A DNA stretch of 64,000 nt, taken from positions 43,556,002 to 43,620,001 of the forward strand of contig NC_084831.1 in NCBI RefSeq assembly GCF_033115175.1, in the 5' to 3' direction. The stretch comes from Lepus europaeus (lineage: Eukaryota; Chordata; Mammalia; Lagomorpha; Leporidae). Below are positions 11,003-21,892 of the stretch, one piece after another. Below the pieces are notes generated by a model, which had not been told where the DNA came from, searched no databases, and was given only the letters and a program-made list of their open reading frames with translations. Position numbers and translations under genes: made by a program. Position 1 is the stretch's first letter. Each line of letters starts with the position of its first letter.

Positions 11003-12579
11003 AGAATAGCATTTTAAAAAGACCCCTTTGGTGTATAGAGAATAGATGAAATTATCAGTTAGAAGGCTACCACGGGAAGAAGTGATGGAGATTTGTACTA
11101 ACATACTGACACTGGGATGGAGATAACTGGATGGAGTTGAATGATATTTAGGAGACAGAGTTGACACGACTTGATTGGATGCGGGAGATAAAGAAATAGA
11201 AGGAACCAAATCCCAGGTTTCTGACATGAGCCAAGGAATGAATGGTGAAGCCATTTATAGATAGGAAGAATATGAAAGAGAAACCAACGTGTGTGAGGAG
11301 ATCCTGACTCTGATTTTGAACACGTTACATCCAAGTAGAAAATCTGAGGAGACAGTCGGCTACGCAAGTCTGACATTCAGAACATACAAGTGTATGGACT
11401 GAAAATACAGAATAGATATACAGTCAAAAGATGGTGATTCAAGGTGTAAGTTGAGAGTGAGGACTGAAAGAAGAAATACCAACACTGAGCACTTACTAAA
11501 CTTCAACACTCGAGGAAGCAAAAGAGAAAGAACTGTCAAAGCAGAGTGAGAAAGAGCGATTGGAGAAGTGGGATAGACCCCGGGGAGCGTCACAACATGA
11601 AAGGCAAGGAAATCAAGTGTTTCAAATGTTTCTACGAGGTGCAGCAAGAGGACAAGGGAGAAGGACTGAGAGTCTGTCCAGGCTGTTAGAAAATGGCTGT
11701 CCCTGGAGACTCCTCAGCTGTGCTGGCCTTCCGAGTGTGCCACAGAAAACTGGACTTTCCCTGATCCAAATGCCAATAGTTACAAGAATTCTCATTTACC
11801 TAAGAAATTTCCCGTTCATGGACTGATGTCACATACGTGATCTCATGTAGTCCCAATGAGGTTATCATCAGGGAAGGGCCACCTCCATCATCATTAATAT
11901 TCCGAGTGCCCCAGCACATTGCTAGGCCCTTAACAGGCAGGCAATGAAAAGTGGATTAAACAAAGGAATCAGCAGTTGATGTGTGGAAGCTGAAAGATAT
12001 AACAGAGAAGGCAGAAAACAGAAGCCGTGAAAACAGGAAAAAGCAGAATCAAAAGAGAAGTTTGTGGATAGTCGCAAAATCAGGAAAAGCAGACACTGGG
12101 TAGTAAGTCATTACCACCATGGTGGAGAGAAAGAATACCTGCTGCTGAGAGGTAAAGAGACAGTCTGTGCCTTGGGACCTGATCTGCCTTACAGTTCCCT
12201 ATCTTGGATTAGGTCCTCTAGGAAACACTCTACATCGGAGACGACTGGGCAGTGGCCTTATTGGGGTGTATTCTTTGGATCAACACCTGAGAGGACATGA
12301 GGGGCACATGATTGGGCAGAGAAAGAACCTGGGCTGTGATGCAGTTCCAACAGAAGCCTCCATTGATCCTACAGAGAGCTCAGGAGTCAAAATGACTCTT
12401 TGGAATCATCGGGAATTGAGGCACAGGGGGAAGACTCTTAAGGCTCCCCCACATCCTGCCATCAACAAGTCATTGGTGTGGACTGTACCCAGGGTAGAGG
12501 TATCATCTTGAATGGGCAGCTCCTTTGTCATGGGCAAATTCTCTGAGAGGGACTCAGCAGCTGGGGATATAAATGTCAT
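11003..12579. other. unassigned DNA, possibly an ancient purine-rich repeat
   Basis: 11.04-11.69 kb is purine-rich and resembles a widespread old mammalian interspersed repeat, but I cannot assign the family. 12.0-12.58 kb contains frames at 12064-12300 and 12167-12511 without recognisable domains. No gene is supported. Confidence 0.35.
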
Positions 12580-12593
12580 AATCCTAAATGGGG

Positions 12594-12920
12594 TGGGCCA
12601 GCGCCGGGGCTCACTTGGTTAATCCTCCGACTGCCACGGCGGCATCCCATATGGGTGTCGGATTCTAGTCCTGGTTGTTCCTCTTCTAGTCCAGCTCTCT
12701 GCTGTGGCCCAGGAAGGCAGTGGAGGATGGCCCAAGTGCTTGGGCCCTGCACCCGCATGGGAGACGAAGAGGAAGCACCTGGCTCCTGGCTTCGGATCGA
12801 CGCAGCGCTGGCCATGGCGGCCATTTGTGGATTGAACCAACAGAAGGAAGACCTTTCTCTCTGTCTCTCTCTCTCACTGTCTATAACTCTACCTGTCAAA
12901 TAAAAATAAAAAATAAAAAA
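12594..12920 (+). repeat. CSINE with perfect target duplication
   Basis: Duplication aatcctaaatgggg at 12580-12593 and 12921-12934; tail ctctacctgtcaaataaaaa. Confidence 0.95.
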
Positions 12921-12973
12921 AATCCTAAATGGGGGATCTAGGGTGGCATTCCACAGCATCCATTTTCTTTTAG

Positions 12974-13012
12974 GTGGCAGTTTAATCCATTGCACCACAA
13001 CGCCAGCCCCCA
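12974..13012 (-). repeat. CSINE head relic
   Basis: Only ggtggcagtttaatccattg and caccacaacgccagcccc remain; no body or tail at the left. Confidence 0.7.
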
Positions 13013-13129
13013 GCTAAATTTTATAAGTTATATATAAGCAATCCTATCTCTCCTACACTGATATCTATTATTCAAGTAGATTGTGAACCTATTCAATATA
13101 GTTTTGTTGAGTGACTTCCCTGTTAACAA

Positions 13130-13380
13130 CACTGCAATGATTTGTCAACACCTAAAGACCATTAGCCTGACACTAAAGACCCTTCACTGTTTGGCCCCAC
13201 CCAGCTTTCCAGATTCATCAATGACAGGTCTTCTAAAATACTTGCTCCCTTCATGCCTACTACTTTTACAATTCCTGTTTCTTCTGCCTGAAATGCCATT
13301 TACTTTCTCTGATTGTCAGATTATACCATTATTTGGGACTCAGCTCAAAGTCACCTTCTTTATATTAACATTTTGTATAT
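13130..13380 (+). mobile_element. L2 LINE 3' fragment
   Basis: aagacccttcactgtttggc, tctgcctgaaatgcc and gggactcagctcaaagtcac follow the order of L2 3' ends. Confidence 0.65.
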
Positions 13381-13497
13381 AATGCTACTCAAGCCAGAGT
13401 AAGTAGCAGCCCCTCTGTGCCTCTTTACAGGCACCCATGCAGCACACACATAAACACATAACCATCCTTCAAGTGTGCACACACACATACTTCATAA

Positions 13498-13625
13498 CCA
13501 CCTTCAGGCAAGGTACCACTATCCTCTTTGTATAATCAAACAAATTCAGTGATGTAAAGGGGCTTATCTAGTTACATAGCTAGTAAGTAAATAGGCCTGC
13601 TTTTCAAACTCACGTCCTTCTAACT
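13498..13625 (-). repeat. MIR
   Basis: gcaaggtaccactatcctc ... gggcttatctagttacatag ... ctcacgtccttctaactc. Confidence 0.7.
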
Positions 13626-13764
13626 CTGAAGTTGTCATAATTATTTTTTCTACATGATCTCCTCAGGGCCAGAGACTACAACTTGTGTTTTCACTTTACT
13701 TCCCAAGGACCTATATTGTGCTTGGTAAATAATATGTACTCCATAACTATTTATTTTTTATTAT

Positions 13765-14080
13765 TAGAAAGTCTTTTTTAGTGTTTATTTTCTTCTACCT
13801 GAAAAGCAGAGGGAGAGAGAGCGAGAAAGACTCTTCCATCCACTGTTTCACTCCTCAAATATCCACAACAGTCAGGGCTTGTCAAAACCAAAGCTGGAAT
13901 CCCGAAACTCTTAGGGGTCTTCCACATGGGTGGCAAGAACCTAACCACCAGGCCGTCATCCACTGCCTCCCATGATGCATTGGCAGAAAGCTGGATCAGA
14001 AGCAGAGCAGCTGAGACCTGAAATAGCGTTCCTCCATGGGTTGAGGGTGGCCTATCCCCCTGCACCAAGTACTCACCTCT
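13765..14080 (-). repeat. old CSINE
   Basis: ctacctgaaaagcagagg tail complement; degenerate head ctgcaccaagtactcacc. Confidence 0.78.
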
Positions 14081-14114
14081 TTTAAAACATAGTCTTTTTA
14101 AAAAATGTTTATTT

Positions 14115-14440
14115 TTAAAAGATTTTTATTTATTTATTTGAGAGGTAGAGTTACGGACAGTGAGAGGGAGAGAGAGAGAAAGGTTTTCCTTCCATTGGTT
14201 CACTCCTCAAATGGCCGCAATGGCTGGAGATGTGCCAATCCGAAGCCAGGAGCCAGGTGTTTCCTCCTGGTCTCCCACACAGGTGCAGGGCCCAAGCACT
14301 TGGGCCATCCTCCACTGCCCTCCTGGGCCACAGCAGAGAGCTGGACTGGAAGAGGAGCAGCCGGGAATAGAACCAGCACTCATATGGGATGCTGGTGCCT
14401 CAGGCGGAGGATTAACCTACTGCACCACGGTGCCAGCCCC
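14115..14440 (-). repeat. CSINE
   Basis: Intact copy, head attaacctactgcaccacgg. Imperfect duplication aaaaatgtttattt (14101-14114) and aaaaatatttattt (14441-14454). Confidence 0.92.
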
Positions 14441-14454
14441 AAAAATATTTATTT

Positions 14455-14904
14455 CATAAACATTTCTTTGCTGAAATAATTTACTAGTGTATACCATGTT
14501 AGATTATACATAGATTATGTTTAAGATTATTTTCCTAACTGAAATCCCCTGGCTCCTTTTTGATTTTACCTATCCTTTGAAAAGCTTTTGTTGATCTCTT
14601 TCCTTATATAAATAATGCCAGCCTGCACATTTTAGCTCTGAGTTATAGCCTTCCCCATGTTGGACCAATATTGCTTTACTCATGGCTAGCTTTTCAGAAC
14701 AAGAACAGGGTCTTCTCTGGAATGTCCCAGAGCACATACCACAGGCCTATACCACATGCCTGTTTGATTGGAAGACTTCTTTCATCTAGAGCCAAGAAGT
14801 CTTCAGTAACACTGGAAGGTTCCATCCAATTCCACACTTCTGAGATGGCAGTCTAACTCCTCTCTGGTTAAGAATCTCCCCTCATGGAACGGGAAACAGA
14901 GTTT
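14455..14904. other. unassigned
   Basis: Nothing recognised between the SINE and the L1 end. Confidence 0.4.
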
Positions 14905-15333
14905 ATATATATAGGCTTCCATAGCTTTGGCAACTCATGACAAGAGCCTAGGGTGATTACTGGTGCCATAAACAAGAGTGTCAATTTGTTAAGTCAACAA
15001 CAGGAGTCACTGTGCACTTACTCTTCATGTAGGATCTCTGTCCTTAATGTGCTGTACATTGTGATTTAACACTATAACTAGTACTCAAACAGTATGTTTC
15101 ACTTTGTGTTTCTATGTGGGTGCAAACTGTTGAAATATTTACTTAATATATACTAAACTGATCTTCTGTATATAAAGAGAATTGAAAATGAATCTTGATG
15201 TGAATGGAAGGGGAGAGGGAGCGGGAGATGGGAGGGTAGTGGGTGGGAGGGAAGTTATGGGGAGGAAAACCATTGTAATCCATAAGCTGTACTTTGGAAA
15301 TGTGTATGCATTAAATAAAAGTTAAAAAAAAAA
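14905..15333 (+). mobile_element. rabbit-type L1 3' end
   Basis: Terminal 430 bases of an L1: ggcttccatagc, actagtactcaaacagtatg, gagggagcgggagatgggag, ttaaataaaagtt then A-run. Strongly 5'-truncated. Ends exactly where the 21-bp array starts. Confidence 0.9.
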
Positions 15334-16249
15334 TTGGACTTCCAGATCTACTCTAAGAGTACCTGGTCCGACCATGGGAAGTCCATATTCTATTATCATT
15401 TTATGAAATTGTTCTGTTGGATCCTAGAGTCTACTCTAGGAACCCAATAATATGTTTGGAACTCCAGTTCTATTCTGTGAGTTTCATATTCTCCCACTGG
15501 GCAATAAGATTCTACTAGTAAAGACCAAGATGATGCTTTTGAAAACAGCTTCTATTTTGGCGACTTGGATTCTATTCCCAGATTCTAACATTCTAATAAT
15601 CCTATGTTCTACTTTCAAGCCTTAATATTCTAACATTAGAATGCCAGGTTCTATTCTTAGAAATCACATATCCTACTTTTGGAACATCACATTTTACTCC
15701 CTGAACCCAAGATCCTATTACTGGAATTTATATTCTACTATTGCAACTCATGATTCCATTACTAGAATCCTAATTCCCAGTCTTGGAATCTGAGGATCTA
15801 CTTTGCCAATTTTAGAGTCTACTATCAAAACCCCAGGTATTAATCTCCTAGAAGATTCTACTATGAAAACTCAGCTTGTACTCACAGAAACTAAAATTCT
15901 ACTGCAAGACCTTGGGCTTTACTCTCAGAAATGCAGATTTCATTACTGGAATCAGACTCAAAGGTTAACAATTAAGGCTGAATTTTTGCTAGTAGAATTT
16001 TTGACTTCAATTTTTGGGATTAAATCAAAATTCTTCACTTGGAACTCTCATTTCAGAACTGAATAATTTGTAAATCCAGACTCTATTGTGTGAACCCCTC
16101 ATTCTACTGCTGGACATACAAATTACATTACCAAACCACAAGGTGCTGTGATTGGAATTGTAGTTTCCATTATGGCAATTACAGGTTCTGTTAAACTTCA
16201 AGCTTTAGTAATGAAATTCAAGGCACTTGTAGACTCTGGAACTCAGAGG

Positions 16250-16510
16250 TACTTATCACATCAGTTAAAAGCATGCACTCTGAAATCAGACTACTTATGG
16301 TCCGATACCATCTCTGTGCTTTTTGGGTGTGTGACCTTTGGAAAACTGCTTTTTTGTGCCTTAATTTTTTTCATCTGTGAAACAGAGATGATACTTAAAC
16401 CATCTGACAGGTTATTTTTCTTGTGAGCACCAAATGCAACAATAATAGTTTATGTAAAGCACTTACAATGATGCCTGGCACACAATAAGCACTTCATAAA
16501 TATTAGCCGT
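16250..16510 (+). repeat. MIR inside the 21-bp array
   Basis: Near-complete MIR: taaaagcatgcactctgaaa, gtgtgacctttggaaaac, catctgtgaaacagagatga, gcctggcacacaataagcac. Confidence 0.9.
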
Positions 16511-16912
16511 TAGCACTGTTACAATACAAGGTTAATTCTAAAAAGAATCTAATATGCTAGAATCCAATCTCATAATTTCAAAATTTAATATTGTACACTT
16601 CCACTGTGGTAACTCAATATTCTTTACTGAAGCTCAAAACTGTGTTTTCTGAACCCCATATTCTATACTTCTATACTAAGCATTCTAACTTCAATATTGA
16701 ATTATTGGATCTAAAGTGCCAGTCTCAAAATGCAAAATTCTAATAATACAATTCTAAGTTCTATTATTGTAATCCCAGATTGTAGTTCAGAGACTCCAGG
16801 TCCCTTCTATGAAACTGAAATTTCATTGTTGAGCCTCAAGAGCTTACCCTCATGACCTGAAATACTACCACAAGAAATCCAGGTGCCAAATTCAAAGTTT
16901 CAGATTCTATAA

Positions 16913-17027
16913 GGGTACATCAAAAAGTTAACAGAAAATAAGTTTAAGATTGTTTATTTTGGTGTAAAAAATTTGAGATCCATATGTAGTTTTTGGTAAT
17001 GCACTCTCCATGAACTTTTTGAAGTTC
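16913..17027 (+). mobile_element. small terminal-inverted-repeat element
   Basis: About 115 bp. Left end gtacatcaaaaagttaac; right end catgaactttttgaagttc, whose complement reads gaacttcaaaaagttcatg. Internal ttattttggtgtaaaaaat. Typical of a non-autonomous DNA transposon; family not assigned. Confidence 0.65.
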
Positions 17028-17430
17028 ATGAACTCATAGACTGACCTCCAAAATCTACATTTGAAACTTCAGGTGTTACCTTCTGATGCCATAGATTCTA
17101 CACTAGAATTCAGCTGCTACTTGGAAACCAAAATTCTACTACTGGAAGCATAGCTCTACTATCTGAATTTGAATCCTGAAATTATATTCCATAATCACAA
17201 TCAGAAATTCTAACTGAGAATTTTCAATAATGGCAATCTAAGGTTCTGTATTTGAAACACCAAATTCTAATCTGTGACCTCCCATATTCTATTTCTGACA
17301 TCCAAGTTCTATTAAAATTTGTAGTTCTAATACTGAACTCCAAATGCTAAACTTAGAATTACAGGTTTTACTACTATATTTTACTCCAGGTTTCATTCTT
17401 ATAACCCTCAATTTGAGTTTCAGTTTTCTA

Positions 17431-17805
17431 GCTTCTAGCTAGATAAAGGATGCTAAGAAGGGTTTCTTGAGAGCTTCCTAGACATTACTACTTGATTATA
17501 CACTGTCTTGAACTGTGCTGTCATTGATTCCTGGGATAACAAATCTCTTGATGAATGGAGTCCCCCAGGCAATGGCTATAGCAATAGAGAACCAGGCTGG
17601 CCTCTGGCAAAAGTGTTGTTAATGAACTTCATACAGTTCTTCTTTCCTTTCCTCTACACACCATGAGTCTCATCTTTGTGGTTCTTCTTTAGGTCTGCAG
17701 TACTGGTATACACCCTTACTGTGACCATCCAACCTATTTAGGCCAGGTGGCTCTCAAGAACACATTTGCAACTTTTTACACCAAAGTGCAAATAGACTAT
17801 AATAA
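17431..17805. other. unassigned
   Basis: Array periodicity is gone; nothing recognised. Confidence 0.4.
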
Positions 17806-18150
17806 TGAGGGAGTGTTGTGGTGTGGTGGATTTGTGAGTTAAGACTCTGCTTGTCCCATATGAGGGCTGATTTGAGACCCGGCTATGTTTCTGATCCAGC
17901 TTCTGCTAATGCATTTGGAAAAGCAGCTGAAGAAGGCCCAGGTTCTTGGGCCCCTGACACCCATGTGGGAGACCTGGATGGAGTTCTTGGCTCTTGGCTT
18001 GGGCCTGGCCCATCCATCCCGTTGTTGCAGGCATTTGGGCAGTGAACCAGTGGATGGAAAATATTCATTCTCTCTCTCTCTCTGTCTCGTCTCTCTCTCC
18101 TCCTGTCTCTGTTGCTCTGCCTTTTAGATAAACAAATAAATAAATGTTTA
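17806..18150 (+). repeat. CSINE
   Basis: Head gagtgttgtggtgtggtgga; CT tail and ttttagataaacaaataaat. Confidence 0.88.
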
Positions 18151-18211
18151 AAAAATATATGCTATTTTCCCTTTCCCCCTCCATCTAAATATTTAAAATT
18201 TGAAGGCTCAA

Positions 18212-18498
18212 GGGCAGGTGTTTGGCACAGCACTTAAGACATTGTTTGGGATGCCCCTGTCCCAAATAGGAGTGCCTGGGTTTGAGTTCTGGTTCTGCTC
18301 CCTATTCCAGCTTTCTGCTAATGTGCACCCTGGGAGGCCATAGCTCAAGTACCTGGGTCCCTGCCACTCATGTGGGAGACCCGGATTGAGTTCCTGGCTC
18401 CTGGCTTTGGACTGGTCCAGCCCTGGCTATTTCAGGCATTTGAGAAATCTGTCTATTGGTTAGTCTCTTTGCCTTTCAAGTATTTATTTTTAAAAAGA
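18212..18498 (+). repeat. old divergent CSINE
   Basis: gggcaggtgtttggcacagc head of the subtype lacking catatgg, with ggagtgcctgggtttgagtt. Confidence 0.8.
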
Positions 18499-18687
18499 AG
18501 GCTCAAAGAGATTGATCTCATAATGTAGTATTTCATACATTACCAAAGAATGAGGGAGGTAATTTGGAAGAAAAATCACAAGGCTTGTTAGGCTCTTATC
18601 TAATTGATAATGTGTTCCAAAAAGATCCTGGACATCTCCTCAATTTCCTTTTTCATTTGTAAAATACAGATAAGAATGCATGTAAAG

Positions 18688-19004
18688 GCCGGTGCTGTGG
18701 CTCAATTGGCTAATCCTCCGCCTTGCGGCGCCGGCACACCGGGTTCTAGTCCCGGTCGGGGTGCCGGATTCTGTCCCGGTTGCCCCTCTTCCAGGCCAGC
18801 TCTCTGCTGTGGCCCAGGAAGGCAGTGGAGGATGGCCCAGGTGCTTGGGCCCTGCACCCCATGGGAGACCAGGAGAAGCACCTGGCTCCTGCCATCGGAT
18901 CAGCGCAGCACACTTGCCGCAGCGGCCATTGAAGGGTGAACCAATGGCAAAGGAAGACCTTTGTCTCTCTCACTGTCCACTCTGCCTGTCAAAAAAAAAA
19001 AAAA
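18688..19004 (+). repeat. young CSINE
   Basis: Duplication aatgcatgtaaag at 18675-18687 and 19005-19017; A-run of about 16. Confidence 0.96.
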
Positions 19005-19079
19005 AATGCATGTAAAGAACAAATTAAAAGAGCTTTGTGAGCATTATGAAAATATTATTGTTATAAGTATCCCTTTCCC

Positions 19080-19540
19080 CAAAATCTGGAAAGTGAGGAT
19101 ACAGAACTTCCCAAACAAAGCTCAGGTTTCTAAACTAGAGGTAGATTACCTGGGATATGTTCTAATTCCAGGAAAGTGTGCTCTCTCGGTCAAGGAAGAG
19201 AAAGCTATTCTATATAAAAAGGCAACTAAGGATATTTCTGGGAATGGCAGGATTCTGTGGAATTTGGATTCCAATTTTTAGTATAGCGCTTTAAAAGGCC
19301 TTGATGCAGACACACTGTGCTCGACAGAGGGGCTACAAAAGACATTCCAAAGAAATAAGGAGCTTTTAACAAAAACTCCAACTTTAGAAATTCCTGAGCA
19401 AGCCATTCATAGCAAAGATCCTCTTCAGATCAGTTGCAGCTTAAATGGAAGGGACCTTACTAGGTATTACTGAACACAACTACCTCTGTGAAATTAGGAT
19501 TAAACTTCTACCTCTTAAGTCTCCACAGGTGAACTCAAAA
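19080..19540 (+). pseudogene. class I endogenous retrovirus pol fragment
   Basis: A degenerate plus-strand frame (about 19085-19281, then frame-broken to about 19450) resembles the end of the reverse transcriptase thumb and the connection region of gammaretrovirus-like pol, including a YLGYVL-type motif at about 19150. Stops and frame changes make it non-functional. No gag, protease, primer site or 5' LTR is seen upstream. Assignment is by pattern only; a protein search would decide it. Confidence 0.6.
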
Positions 19541-19551
19541 AGACATGCCTG

Positions 19552-19877
19552 CCAGTGCCGTGGCTCACTTGGTTAATCCTCCACCTGCGGCGCCAGCATC
19601 CCATATGGGTGCTGGTTCTAGTCCTGGTTGCTTCTCTTCCAGTCCAGCTCTCTGCTATGGCCTGGGAGGGCAGTGGAGGATGGCCCAAGTGCTTGGACCC
19701 CTGCACCTGCATAGAAGACCAGGAGGAAGCACCTGGCTCCTGGCTTCGGATCAGCACAGCATGCTGGCTGTGGCAGCCATTTGTGGATTGAACCAACAAA
19801 AGGAAGACCTTTCTTTCTGTCCCTCTCTCACTGTCTGTAACTCTGTCAAAGAAATAAAACCTTAAAAAAAAAAAAAA
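19552..19877 (+). repeat. CSINE inserted in the retroviral relic
   Basis: Duplication aaaaagacatgcctg at 19537-19551 and 19878-19892. Confidence 0.96.
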
Positions 19878-19892
19878 AAAAAGACATGCCTG

Positions 19893-20424
19893 ATTATTCC
19901 TGTAAGCCAATCAGAGATCTTAAGTACTTCTTCAAAAACAAATATGTTAAGTAAAGCTTTTGCTTTCCTCACATCAAGACTGTTGCTCCTTAAGGCAGAC
20001 ATGCTATACCTGCCTCTCCTGATTCTCTCTGGGGACTGTATTGACAATAAACTCCTAATGAGTTCTTCTATTGTAATTCTCTATACTCAAGCTAAATGGG
20101 TTTATAATCTACATAAAGATAACTTTTCCATCTCAAGGGGCACACCACTCATAATTGGTTTTATTCTGGTTTTGCTCATGTTGATTGACAAACTTAAATG
20201 TTTCAGAACTCAACTTCTGGGAGTAACTGACCATGCAGGGGACACAGCCATTGGCGGTGACCTAGACTGCTCCAGCTCACAAAGCAAATTTGTGGGCTTA
20301 GATAGGCATAGACTTCCAGACCCAGGACAGGCAGGGCTACGCTCCTCATAAGCAGGAAGCAGCTATAGAAGATATTATGATTCTATGCCCTTCAACAGTC
20401 TTTAGGGTTAAGGGCTGGAAAGTC
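19893..20424 (+). pseudogene. endogenous retrovirus 3' internal remnant
   Basis: Sequence between the pol relic and a polypurine tract, where env would lie. The 135-residue frame at 19944-20351 shows no env domain I can name. Most of pol and env appears deleted or eroded beyond recognition. Confidence 0.4.
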
Positions 20425-20437
20425 TTTGAGGGGGGAA
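20425..20437 (+). other. retroviral polypurine tract
   Basis: tttgaggggggaa directly before a TG dinucleotide, the arrangement seen at the internal/3' LTR boundary. Confidence 0.55.
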
Positions 20438-20830
20438 TGATATAGGCAGGCATCTAGGCTAAATTTGATTAGATTTGTGAGCTGGAAGACCACAATTTCA
20501 CCATGCCACTGTGTGATGTTATCCACCTACCTGACCCCATCTGTATGCCCAGCTTCCAGACTACATACCATTCCCTTTCAGAAGTGGATAAAAGGCCTGG
20601 AACATCCCCAAATCATTCTCCTCTTCTTCTCCTTGGCTTCACTGCTCGTGCTAAGCTGCCTGTGGCTGCTCATAACCAAACGCTCGCTGGACGTGCTCTT
20701 GGCCTGTTCTCTGCTTGGAATGGGTCCCAACTTAATTTTCGGACTTTTCTTTCTCCCTTAAAGCCCTCACTCCCCTATGCATTTCTCTCACTAAATGAAA
20801 AGCTTAAAAAAAGAAAAAAAAGTATCCCTT
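20438..20830 (+). mobile_element. probable 3' LTR of class I ERV
   Basis: Begins tgatataggcagg after the polypurine tract. Has a TATA-like ggataaaagg near 20586 and a later C/T-rich part with gctcataaccaaacgctcg. The right boundary is uncertain. Confidence 0.5.
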
Positions 20831-21021
20831 TTCAAAAGAGCATTTCTCTGGCTGCTTTGAAAATGATTATTGTGCCACCTGTTGGACATGGCTTGAATTA
20901 CACTTGTTTTTCTCCTGCGTGTCACCCAACAATCACTTTAGCTTTCTGTGGCATAATTGGAAAGAAAATGCTCCTGGCTGGTTTCACTGACCTTAAAAGA
21001 AGTAATTTAAGATTAGGAGAA

Positions 21022-21256
21022 TTGTGGCGTAGGTTCAAGTTCCTGCTACTCCACTTCTTATCCATATTCCTGCTAATGCATTCTGGGAGCCAGCAGGTGA
21101 TGCCTCAAGTGCTTGGAATCATGCCACCCATAAGGGAGACCCAAGAGGAGTTCTGGGTTCCTCACTTCAGCCTGGCCCAGCCCTGCCTATTTACAGGCAT
21201 TTGGGGGGTGAACAAGTGGCACTGGCTTCACCCACTATGCCACAGTACCAACTCTA
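21022..21256. repeat. head-to-head CSINE foldback
   Basis: Plus-strand body (about 21022-21225) joined to a minus-strand head (ggcttcacccactatgccac, then agtaccaactc) at about 21226-21256. No CT tail or A-run on either side. Confidence 0.65.
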
Positions 21257-21361
21257 ATTATAATGATAATCTTAAAAAGTATTGAGCACTTATATATTAA
21301 GCATAAGGAAGTAAAACAGACTTTGTACTGCATTTTTGTTTTTAGAAAATAAATTGTTACG

Positions 21362-21660
21362 GGTAGGCGTTTGACCTGGCAGTGAAGACGCCACACCCCA
21401 TATATTGGAGTGCCTGGATTAGATACCTGGCTCCAGCTCCTGACTCCAGCTTCCTGCTAATGCAAACCCTATGAAGCAGTCGTGAGGGGTCAAGGATTTG
21501 GGTTCCTGTCACCCACTTGGAGACCTAGATTGCATTTTGGGCAGCCAGTTTTGGTCCTCAGCCCAGCTCTAGCTGTTTAGCTGTTGAGTGCATTTGGGGA
21601 GTGATCTAGCAGAAACGAGCTTTCTCTCTGCCTCTCAAATAAATAAACATTTAGAAAAAA
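21362..21660 (+). repeat. old divergent CSINE
   Basis: gggtaggcgtttgacctggc head, ggagtgcctggattagatac, tail gcctctcaaataaataaac. Confidence 0.8.
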
Positions 21661-21664
21661 ATTT

Positions 21665-21707
21665 TTAAAGATCTATTTTATTTATTTGAAAGACAGGGTT
21701 ACATGGT
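21665..21707 (-). repeat. CSINE tail relic
   Basis: Only agatctattttatttattt and gaaagacagggttaca of a minus copy. Confidence 0.6.
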
Positions 21708-21892
21708 GTAGTTTGTTTAACCAGTAAACTTAAGACAAACATATAAAATGTTTTTAGTTTCTTTCTACCAACAAGTATAAAACATATGATACAGAGATTC
21801 AGGTCACACAAATTAAAATGTATCTTTGATTAATTTTAGCAGCTTAAATTTATGGACAATCTTATCTATAAGCCAATTAAAATAAAATTCTT

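Larger units (their letters stand above)
15334..17430 (+). repeat. degenerate tandem array, unit about 21 bp
   Basis: Repeated motif close to attctactattggaaccc plus two or three bases. From 15345 to 15937 I place 30 successive anchors (such as 15467, 15488, 15509, 15530 and 15627, 15648, 15670, 15691, 15712) with mean spacing 20.4 and the commonest spacing 21. The pattern continues to about 16240, after a MIR from about 16535, and after a small transposon to about 17430. No copy is identical, so the array is old. Although 21 is divisible by three, stops occur in every frame. I know no named family for it. Confidence 0.85.

Noticed and set aside
15803..16426. A heptad-repeat protein encoded by the 21-bp array
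   Set aside because: The unit is a multiple of three, but stops interrupt each frame and single-base indels shift phase; the frames at 15803-16066 and 16148-16426 are fortuitous.
15334..17430. CRISPR-like array
   Set aside because: There are no separate conserved repeats and unique spacers, all units are divergent, and the context is mammalian.
19080..20830. Intact or coding-competent provirus
   Set aside because: Stops, frame breaks and absence of gag, most of pol, env and the 5' LTR.
20503..21285. 260-residue plus-strand open frame
   Set aside because: Crosses the LTR, an A-rich stretch and a decayed SINE foldback; a chance frame.
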